Translations under genes and position numbers: made by a program
Assembly: GCF_029263155.1 (NCBI RefSeq)
Contig: NZ_JAJCYB010000063.1
Location: 17,491-81,490 of the forward strand
Direction: 5' to 3'
DNA: 64,000 nt
Origin: Pseudonocardia sp.
Lineage (GTDB): Bacteria > Actinomycetota > Actinomycetes > Mycobacteriales > Pseudonocardiaceae
Part shown: one piece after another, positions 29,912 through 37,881 of the stretch
Numbering within the stretch: the first letter of the stretch is position 1
How the letters are laid out: every line of letters starts with the position of its first letter
The notes under the pieces: model-generated
What the model saw: the letters and a program-made list of their open reading frames with translations, nothing else
Told to the model about the DNA's origin: nothing
Databases searched by the model: none

Positions 29912-30118
29912 GTGACCAACAGGGAAGACCTGCATCGACTCCACGACGCGGTCCCCGAGACGCGGCTTCCCGCGCTGAAGGAGATCCTCCTCGCCAACCT
30001 CGCCGAGCCAGAGCCTCCGGCGCCCCGACAATTCACCAGCACAGGCACTCTCTCGGCGGAGCACGATCTGGCCGAGCGATCCGGAGACATCCTGCGCCGC
30101 GACTCCACCGGAGGGTGA
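29912..30118 (+). CDS. Small antitoxin-like protein
   Basis: VTNREDLHRLHDAVPETRLPALKEILLANLAEPEPPAPRQF...; decayed relative at ~29522-29620. Confidence 0.5.
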   Translation: MTNREDLHRLHDAVPETRLPALKEILLANLAEPEPPAPRQFTSTGTLSAEHDLAERSGDILRRDSTGG

Positions 30119-30147
30119 ACGACAGCGGTCGGACCGAACCGACCCAA

Positions 30148-30570
30148 TCACGCCGGAAGCAGCGTGAACGCCTCGACGTGGCCCGGCCGCACGACACTGA
30201 AGCGGCGGCGATCCAGAGTCGCCACCTCGCGCACACCCAGACGCTCCGCGACGGCGATGACCGTCGCGTCCGTGGTGCCCAACGGCATGTCGGCGTACGT
30301 CCGCACCAGCTGGGCAGCACGGCGCAGGTCCGCCGTCGTGAGGTCGACCAGCTCGAAGTCCCCGTCGGCCACCGCCGTCAAGAACAGCGCCTCCACCTCC
30401 GCGCCGGACTCGCGCGCGAGCATGTACCCGACCTCCGCGACAACGGTCCCCGGGACCAGCAGTGCATGGCCGGCGAGATGAAGCCCGCTGAACAGCTCGA
30501 CGCACTCGTGGTAGCGATCGTCACCCTGAAGTGCCGCGGCAACGATCGGACCGGTATCGCAAACGATCAC
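30148..30570 (-). CDS. PIN-domain toxin (VapC-like)
   Basis: MIVCDTGPIVAAAL, VVAEVGYML, LGTTDATVIAVAERL, VATLDRRRF: acidic PIN positions present. Confidence 0.85.
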   Translation of the reverse strand: MIVCDTGPIVAAALQGDDRYHECVELFSGLHLAGHALLVPGTVVAEVGYMLARESGAEVEALFLTAVADGDFELVDLTTADLRRAAQLVRTYADMPLGTTDATVIAVAERLGVREVATLDRRRFSVVRPGHVEAFTLLPA

Positions 30571-30690
30571 GCCGGGCGGCCGAAGCCCTCGCGCAGGATC
30601 TCGTCCGTCCGGTCAGCCACGTCGCTGCGCTCCGCGCGACCGGCGCCGAAGAACGCCGGGGGCCACCGACGCTCGCGCGCCGGACGCGCG
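30567..30690 (-). pseudogene. C-terminal half of a VapB-like antitoxin interrupted by an IS256-like element
   Basis: Reads ..RPARERRWPPAFFGAGRAERSDVADRTDEILREGFGRPA*; overlaps the toxin start. Confidence 0.8.
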
Positions 30691-32122
30691 AGTGGCGTCC
30701 ATCAGAGTGGTGTACGGCAGGCCCCGCAGGTGAGGGGCGTGGCGTAGACGAGTAGGGCGGCCACCGCGTGATCTTCTTGAAGACCTACCACAGTCCGACA
30801 GGAGAACCACGCGATGACCGCTCCGTCCAGTATCGACCCGTCCCGGTTCCTGCACGAGCAGCTGGGGTCCGCGTCGCCGGATCTGCTCCGATCGATGTTG
30901 ACCACGTTCATGAACACCCTGATGTCCGCGGAGGCCGATGCGGTCTGCGGCGCCCCCTACGGCGAGTCCAGCCCGGAACGCACCAACGTGCGCAACGGCT
31001 ACCGCCACCGCGAGTTCGATACCCGCGCCGGCACCCTGGACGTGGCGATCCCGAAGCTGCGCGAAGGAAACTACTTCCCGGACTGGCTGCTGGAACGGCG
31101 CCGCCGCGCCGAACGTGCACTCACGACCGTGGTCGCGACCTGCTACCTGCTCGGGGTGTCCACCCGACGGATGGAGAAGCTCGTCGACGCCCTCGGGATC
31201 ACGAGGTTGTCGAAGTCACAGGTCAGTGTGATGGCCGCCGAGCTCGACGCCCAGGTGAGCGAGTTCCGGTCCCGCCCGCTCGATCAGGGCCCCTACACCT
31301 TCGTGGCTGCGGACGCGCTCGTGCTCAAGGTCCGTGAGGGCGGGCGGGTGGTCAACGTGCACGCCTTGGTCGCGACCGGGGTGAACGCTGATGGGCACCG
31401 GGAGATCCTCGGCCTGCAGGTCACCTCCGGTGAGGACGGCGCCGGCTGGCTGGCGTTCTTCCGCGACCTGACCGCGCGCGGCCTGAGCGGGGTCGCGCTG
31501 GTGACCAGCGACGCGCACGCCGGGCTGGTCGCGGCGATCGGGGCCACCCTGCCCGGAGCGGCCTGGCAGCGGTGCCGCACCCACTACGCGGCGAACCTGA
31601 TGTCTGCGACCCCGAAAGCGTCCTGGCCGTGGGTGCGGGCGCTGCTGCACTCGGTCTATGACCAGCCCGACACCGCGAGCGTGCACGTGCAGTTCGACCG
31701 GATGCTCGACACCCTCACCGAGAAGCTGCCGAAGGTGGCCGCCCACCTCGACGCGGCACGGGCGGACGTGCTCGCGTTCACCGGCTTCCCGAAGGAGATC
31801 TGGCGCCAGATCTGGTCCAACAACCCCCAGGAGCGACTCAACCGGGAGATCCGCCGCCGGACCGACGTGGTCGGGATCTTCCCCAACCGGGACGCCCTGA
31901 TCCGCCTCGTCGGTGCTGTGCTCGCCGAGCAGCACGACGAGTGGATCGAGGGCCGCCGCTACCTCGGACTCGAGGTCCTCAAACGCGCCCGCCTCACCAC
32001 TGTCCCCGACCCCGCCGCGACCCCTGAGGAGGTCCCCACCAGCGACATCCCCGCACTCAGCGCCTGACAACTACAGAAGATCACCCGAACGCCGCTCAAA
32101 CACCACGCCCCGGGACTTGACC
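30691..32122 (+). mobile_element. IS256-family insertion sequence
   Basis: Transposase plus 8-bp TSD gacgcgcg (30683-30690 / 32123-32130) and imperfect terminal IR (gt...gtcc....g.gtggtgt). Confidence 0.85.
30814..32067 (+). CDS. IS256-family transposase (mutator type)
   Basis: RNGYRHREFDTRAGTLDVAIPKLREGNYFPDWLL...; WRQIWSNNPQERLNREIRRRTDVVGIFPNRDALIRLVGAVLAEQHDEW. Confidence 0.95.
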   Translation: MTAPSSIDPSRFLHEQLGSASPDLLRSMLTTFMNTLMSAEADAVCGAPYGESSPERTNVRNGYRHREFDTRAGTLDVAIPKLREGNYFPDWLLERRRRAERALTTVVATCYLLGVSTRRMEKLVDALGITRLSKSQVSVMAAELDAQVSEFRSRPLDQGPYTFVAADALVLKVREGGRVVNVHALVATGVNADGHREILGLQVTSGEDGAGWLAFFRDLTARGLSGVALVTSDAHAGLVAAIGATLPGAAWQRCRTHYAANLMSATPKASWPWVRALLHSVYDQPDTASVHVQFDRMLDTLTEKLPKVAAHLDAARADVLAFTGFPKEIWRQIWSNNPQERLNREIRRRTDVVGIFPNRDALIRLVGAVLAEQHDEWIEGRRYLGLEVLKRARLTTVPDPAATPEEVPTSDIPALSA

Positions 32123-32219
32123 GACGCGCGTGCCGACGGACGTCAGCCAGTGCTGCCGGTAGGTCCTCCTCCGGCAGCTGCTCGACCAGGTCCCGCAGCT
32201 CGTCCCGCTCGGCACTCAT
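32123..32219 (-). pseudogene. N-terminal half of the interrupted VapB-like antitoxin
   Basis: MSAERDELRDLVEQLPEEDLPAALADVRRHAR; joins in frame to the 30567-30682 fragment (213 nt in total). Confidence 0.8.
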
Positions 32220-32396
32220 GACGCCAGCGTAGTGACTACCTCCCACACGACCAGCCTCAACACGACCGCCACCGATCACCGGCAGCTCTCCCGACACCTG
32301 CGGGGAGACCGTCGCGGCTGGGTGAACACACGTCCTGCCAGTCCCGGCTGGGATATGAGTCTCGGACGCACAGCAACACGCTGAGCAGCGCAAAGT

Positions 32397-32438
32397 GGGG
32401 CGAGTCGGGTTCGAACCGACGACCTGACGGGTTATGAG
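32397..32438 (-). other. Truncated tRNA 3'-half, candidate attL
   Basis: tggggcgagtcgggttcgaaccgacgacctgacgggttatgag; matches the tRNA at 63155-63232 from its 3' end to the anticodon loop, then diverges. Confidence 0.8.
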
Positions 32439-32548
32439 GGAACTCGGAGCAGCGCCCTACAGCTCTCACCTGCGTCGATGCTCGCAGGCGATGCTTCAGG
32501 AGCGTCGTCGACGTCGCTGGGTGGCCCGATTTCGTGTCACGAACCGTG

Positions 32549-33186
32549 TCATGTTCGATCTTGGGCCAGTGACGCGACGGAGGGCGTCGTCCCCGACACC
32601 GCCGCCTCCGCGAGCGCCTCGCCGAGCACCGGGGCGAACTTCATCAGGTTGTCGCCGTACACGGCGAGGATCGGGCCGTTGCGCCGGAACTCGACACCGT
32701 CACCCAGGTTCGGGACGGTCGTGCAGTACAGGCTGTCGACGATCTCCGGCCGCACGGTAAGGAAGCGAGCCGCGTAGTCGGCGATCACTCGCCGGGACGC
32801 AGCTACGGCCGACTCACGCCCCCGCTCCCACGCGACCTCGACCGCGTCGACCTGCCCCCCAACGGCCCACCGGCCCGGGCCGGCCTCGTGCTGATACGTG
32901 CTCAGCCCATCCGCCGGCTTGTCGATCCACGACTGCCACCCCGACCCGTCGACGGCGAACGTGAACCGGACGTGGTGCGCGAGCAGCGGCGGCGTGTAGA
33001 TGCCGACCTGTGCCGCGAGATGCGACGTGCTTGCCCCGGCCGCCAGGACGACGGCATCGAACTCCGCCACGCCACCGGCACTCGTGACGACCGCGGTGCC
33101 GGCCGCCGAGATCCCGAGCGCGAACACCGGCTCGTGGATGACCGCACGACCGGCCTTGGCGGTGAGGTGATCGCGTAAAGCGTTAA
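32549..33186 (-). pseudogene. C-terminal part of an FAD-dependent oxidoreductase (DAO family)
   Basis: LRDHLTAKAGRAVIHEPVFALGISAAG...FDAVVLAAGASTSHL... Confidence 0.8.
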
Positions 33187-34599
33187 TACTGCAACGGCAG
33201 TTCGGGTCACGGAGGACGGTGGCCGCGACGGCGGTAGTGACAGACGCGGGCCTCGTATTGGCGGCCTCGGCGCCAGTTCGACCAGTGGATCGCGCTCCTC
33301 ACGCAGACGACGGGGGCGAGGACGAGTTTGGCGAGCAGGTGGCGGATCTCGTTGCTGCTCAACGGGATCAGGCCGTCGTGACCGGGTCCAGGTCCCCCTT
33401 TTTGGCCTCTTGGGCGCGGGTGGCGGCGAGGTAGGCGGCGGCGAGCATCGCCAGGGTGATGTGGGCGTACCAGGCTCGGTAGCCGCGAACCTGGTAGTGA
33501 TCCAGACCGGCCTCGTTCTTCGCGGTCTGGAAGCACTCCTCGATCGCCCAGCGGGCCGCGGCGACCCGGATCAGCTCCGGCACCGGCGTCGCTGCGGGGC
33601 CGGCGCAGCGGTAGAACGCCAGCTCAGGATCCTTGCCTGGTTCCGGGTCGATCTGGCGGCGCACCAGTAGCCAGTGACCCCACCCGTCGGGGAGTCCGTC
33701 GGTCTTCGCGGTCGCGGTCAGCGTGAGGACGGCCCAGTCGTAGAGCCGTTCACCGTGCGCACCCGGACCGGCCGAGCGTCGCTCCCACGCGCCTGCCCCG
33801 GCCAGCGCGGCGAGGTCGGTGGCGGCGTGGCGGCGCCCGTCGGGGCAGGTCAACAGGTCGTCGCTGCGGGTGGCCAGCACGAACGGCACCCCCCGGGCGG
33901 CCAACCAGGCCCGGAAGCTCCGGTTCTGCCCGAACGCCTCGTCCGCGGTAACCCACCCGTGAAGGACCCCGGCATCGTACGCGCGAGCCAACATGTCCAA
34001 CGCGAGCTGCGGCTTGGTCGCGAACTCCACCTCGGCCGGGACACCGGCGCCCGCGCACCGATCACGGTTCTCGGTCCACGACCTCGGCAGATACAACTCG
34101 CGGTCCACCAGCGCCCGACCGCGCGCGGAACCGTAGGCGAGGAACACCCCGAGCTGACAGTTGTCGATCTTCCCGCTGGTGCCGGTGTACTGCCGCTGCA
34201 CCCCGGCCGACCGCACACCCTTCTTGATGAACCCGGTGTCATCGACGATCCACACCCCGGACGAGTCCCCGAGCTCGTCGAGCACGTATCCGCGCAGGTC
34301 ATCACGCACCCCGTCGACATCCCACTCCGCAGTACGCAACAGCCGCTGCATCCCGTCCGGGGACACCGCACCGGCATGCTCGGCCAACGTCCAACCGTTC
34401 TTGCGCTCCAGACCCGGCGAGCAGCCCACGGAGATACGCACCGACCCGCCGCCGCGGCTCGACCCGACCGAACCGGCCCGCGATCAGCTCTACTACCGCA
34501 TCCAACGACGCGACCCACCCAGCAAGATCCACCACGCGGTGATCATCACCGCCGGACAGGCATCAGCCTCTCACGACACGCCGAAGTGCCGTTGCAGTA
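33187..34599 (-). mobile_element. IS701-like insertion sequence
   Basis: IR tactgcaacggcagttcgg / ccgaagtgccgttgcagta; TTAA duplicated at 33183-33186 and 34600-34603. Confidence 0.85.
33368..34535 (-). pseudogene. IS701-family transposase with frameshift near its N-terminus
   Basis: VEPRRRVGAYLRGLLAG in one frame, LERKNGWTLAEHAGAVSPDGMQRLL in another; 1-nt difference near 34412. Confidence 0.7.
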
Positions 34600-35009
34600 T
34601 TAACGTTCACGACCCCGCCCCCGACGTCGAGAAGTGTCACCGCGGGTGCGTCGACCACCGGGATGCGCAACTGGTCGGATCCGGCATCGATCAGCTCATA
34701 GTCCGCTCCCGCCGCGGCCATCGCCGCGGCTCGATCGGCCACGTCGGTACCCGTGATGACGCATCCCCTGTTGACCAACATCGGGGGGCCGGCGAGGCCG
34801 CTCCATCGCTCGAATGCGTCCCGAGCTGTTCGTGCGGCCCGCACCAGCTGCGAGTCAGAATGGGCGACCCGGAAAATGCGCGTCGAGCCTGCCGAACGTT
34901 CGCCCATGACCGGCCCGGGCTCGTAGCAGATGGTGGCGTGACCAGCGCCCACCGACGCCGCCAGCGTGGCCATGCCGACGACCCCACCCCCGATCACCGC
35001 GATCCGCAC
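34600..35009 (-). pseudogene. N-terminal part of the interrupted FAD-dependent oxidoreductase
   Basis: MRIAVIGGGVVGMATLAASVGAGH (Rossmann) ... LLDVGGGVVNVN. Confidence 0.8.
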
Positions 35010-35223
35010 ATACTCAAGGTTAGCGGCTCGATCAGCGACGGCGCGCTCGATCCGGAGACCGCTCGAGTGTGAAGCTCGCTGCGTCGCCCAGCGTCCCTAC
35101 CTGCATTGACAGTTCAGGGGAGCCTTCGCGGGATCGGGCAATCGATCGATCGAATGGAGGAACCGGACGAAATGCTGCGTCGGTTTCTACGGCTTATGCA
35201 CTACACCTCTCGTAGCACTAGTT

Positions 35224-36081
35224 TCAACTGGGTGTCGCGGACATCATGGATAGACCGTCGGCGAGAAGCCGGCCCCCGTTGACGTAGTGATCACTTATGA
35301 GGACAAGATTCATGAACCACAAACTATAGCCGACCCATCGACTCCAACCCCAATCTAACCAGAAGGGGTAGCCGATCAATCGGAGGCGATAGGCTGTCAT
35401 GAACAGGAATCGAGGCAGAACGCTACGAGGAACCCTGAGTCTTTCCCGCTCGATATTGACATACCACTCCTCACCGGCCTCGTCCATTAGAAACATCTCA
35501 GCTACAACTAGACGTCCGCGTTTGCCGCGCATCCGAGTGGGTCGGAAAATGTTTCGCATCTTGAACTGCGACAGCCGATTACGAAATGAATAATAGCTGT
35601 CGAATACCAAGTAGAGGAACTTGTCGAAGACTCGCTCGGTAAGTGGGAGATCCTGCCGGGCTCGGTGGCGATCTATCAGGATTTCGACTACTCTACGCTC
35701 AGCCTCGCGACGCTCCGCCAGCATGTTTCCTATGCCAGCGTACCTCTGAGTGTGTTGGCGAATACCTCGCAGGACTATGTTGTCTTGAAATCGCCCGAAT
35801 CTCCTGTCATAGTATCTTAGATCTGCCATATTAAGAGGGGCCTCGGCCGGATTACTTATCACAACGCCAGGTGACGAGTCGGAGGTGCGCCATCGGGTCT
35901 CCGAGTCACTCGCCACTAAGTATCGAAGGTTCACGATAGCTACGTGCTCGCGACGCTTCTGAACAACCTGATACCGGAAGGCTTTCCTGCTGTAATACAA
36001 TGCAAGTACGCTTATCGCAATCGGCGCCCAGGTCACGATATCGGAGAGACTGATTGAGATCTGCATCTCTGCTAACGACAT
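35224..36081 (-). CDS. Hypothetical membrane-anchored protein (low-GC)
   Basis: MSLAEMQISISLSDIVTWAPIAISVLALYYSRKAFRYQ N-terminal TM; composition differs from surroundings. Confidence 0.6.
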   Translation of the reverse strand: MSLAEMQISISLSDIVTWAPIAISVLALYYSRKAFRYQVVQKRREHVAIVNLRYLVASDSETRWRTSDSSPGVVISNPAEAPLNMADLRYYDRRFGRFQDNIVLRGIRQHTQRYAGIGNMLAERREAERRVVEILIDRHRARQDLPLTERVFDKFLYLVFDSYYSFRNRLSQFKMRNIFRPTRMRGKRGRLVVAEMFLMDEAGEEWYVNIERERLRVPRSVLPRFLFMTAYRLRLIGYPFWLDWGWSRWVGYSLWFMNLVLISDHYVNGGRLLADGLSMMSATPS

Positions 36082-36166
36082 GGTTGGCCAGCCTGCCGCA
36101 TCCGCCATCTCGCGGTCGCGCTCCTCGCCCCCACTTCGGCAGCGACTACCTGGCCGCTCACGGGCC

Positions 36167-36967
36167 TCATCCCAACGCGGCGATGATCGCGGGTAGCACC
36201 TGCCGTCGACATTCGAGTGTGCCCTCATCCCGCGGGATCTCACTCGTACCGTCACAGAACGCCTTGATGCTGTCTCGGTTGCCGCCAGCGGGGTGCGGCA
36301 GATGAACGACCGTGCGGCCCAGCGCCCGGTAGGCGTAGTGGATCGCTGGGCCTGAGTTGAAGGGCTTCCCGTCCAACACCATCATGATATTCCGGACGTT
36401 CTCCTTCGCTGAGCCCAGCATGACAACCAGCTTCACCGACTCTGGAAGTCCAGCCTTCAGGTGCCGGGCGACGCATTCGGTTACGAAGGCGGGCGCAGCA
36501 GCGATGGTCTGACCAATAACATTTCCACCCGTGCCGATCCAGTCAAGTTGCTTTCGACTATTCTTGCCCCATATTGAAACCGAGCATCGGACCAACGATG
36601 CGAAGCCGAAGTGCGGTTCGGTCGACAAGAAGAGGGAGTCGATGTCCAAATTGGAATCGACGAGGCCCGCAGCTGCAAGCAATCTCCGCAGGTCGTTACG
36701 CATCTCAGCGAACGGGATGTCCTCGAACCTGGCACCATCGGCGATCTTCTTGTCCTGGTTCGGCCCCTTGGAGAAGCCAAGCACGAGAATATCGGGAGCC
36801 GATGAACCCCAGTAGCCGGGGTTTGCCCGCAGACGCCAATGCTTCTTACCGACCACGAACTCCTTCGTCACTTCACTGTTCCAGGGAAGATCCGAATCTC
36901 CGAAGCATGCACGACAACCCTGCCGACCGTGCTCAAATGCAGACGACGACTCCGCTGACGAAGACAT
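36167..36967 (-). CDS. Hypothetical, possibly uracil-DNA-glycosylase-like fold
   Basis: CRACFGD motif; PDILVLGFSKGPNQDKK, LVVMLGSAKENVRNIM, VVHLPHPAGGNRDSIKAFC resemble UDG-superfamily motifs. Confidence 0.4.
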   Translation of the reverse strand: MSSSAESSSAFEHGRQGCRACFGDSDLPWNSEVTKEFVVGKKHWRLRANPGYWGSSAPDILVLGFSKGPNQDKKIADGARFEDIPFAEMRNDLRRLLAAAGLVDSNLDIDSLFLSTEPHFGFASLVRCSVSIWGKNSRKQLDWIGTGGNVIGQTIAAAPAFVTECVARHLKAGLPESVKLVVMLGSAKENVRNIMMVLDGKPFNSGPAIHYAYRALGRTVVHLPHPAGGNRDSIKAFCDGTSEIPRDEGTLECRRQVLPAIIAALG

Positions 36968-37115
36968 GAACCATTCAACCACAAGAACTTCGCTCCCGGG
37001 AAGTGCCGCTGCTCGATTGCGGCCGCTACGAGAGCGCACCTCGACATGCGTACGTCGCGCTCGTTATTGTGCGGCCAGTCCTCCCCGGCCCCCTCGTCCT
37101 GGCCGCTCTGCTCGT

Positions 37116-37187
37116 CGCGCCGGCGGGGTCAAGGGTGCAAATCGCGGAGCGACGCCGTAGGCGCCCTTGACGCCGCCGGCGCGACGT
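37116..37187. repeat. 25-bp inverted repeat, 22-nt loop
   Basis: gtcgcgccggcggggtcaagggtgc / gcgcccttgacgccgccggcgcgac, two mismatches. Confidence 0.75.
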
Positions 37188-37314
37188 GGACGATTTCGGC
37201 CGAGGGGCCGCCGCAGCTCCCAGCCAGCTCCGGCTGCTCGCCCGGCTCGCGGGCGGAGCCCGCGGCCGGTCGCGCGGACGAATGCTGTCGGTGGTCGGGC
37301 GCACACTGGTGCCC

Positions 37315-37878
37315 ATGAGGATGCTGAGCACGGTGCCGGAGTGGGTACGACCGCCGCGACCGGCGGTCGTGCGCATGGAGGGCTTCCTCCTGAGGCTGTA
37401 CGGGCGGACAAAGTCGCCGGAGGTGTTAGGGGCGTGGGCCTGTCTGGACTGGTTGGGCGGCTGGCTGGGCGAGAAGACGCGTGGACCGCTGATCCTCCGC
37501 GGGTTACCCACGGAGGCCGCGGCCCGCGGGGACATGCGGGTCGCCTCGGCGATCGCGGAGGGCGAGACCTATCCGGGCCCAGCGTGGTGGGACGGGCACG
37601 CGATCGCCGTCGGCGACCGGATGCCGGTCGAGGAGTGGGCCACGCGGATCGCGAGCGAGTACGAGCGCCACTACTGCCACGGGGTGCGAGTTGCGTTCGG
37701 CTGGCTGCTCGGCGTCGTCGACGACCCGGCGCTGCTGGCGCCAGTGCGGGACGGCGAGGGCGCCCGCATCTCGATGGTGGACCGTGAGGCGTACCGCTGT
37801 CATCTGCGGGAGATCGCCCAGCTCGCCGCCGGACCCGAGGTCCCGGGCGATCGTCGCCGGGCGATACCTACAGGCTGA
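37315..37878 (+). CDS. Hypothetical protein
   Basis: ORF with good codon structure converging on the relaxase gene; MRMLSTVPEWVRPPRPAVVRMEGFLLRLYGR. Confidence 0.5.
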   Translation: MRMLSTVPEWVRPPRPAVVRMEGFLLRLYGRTKSPEVLGAWACLDWLGGWLGEKTRGPLILRGLPTEAAARGDMRVASAIAEGETYPGPAWWDGHAIAVGDRMPVEEWATRIASEYERHYCHGVRVAFGWLLGVVDDPALLAPVRDGEGARISMVDREAYRCHLREIAQLAAGPEVPGDRRRAIPTG

Positions 37879-37881
37879 CCA

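Noticed and set aside
32397-32445. A tRNA-Met gene near 32.4 kb
   Set aside because: Homology stops just past the anticodon; the 5' half is missing.
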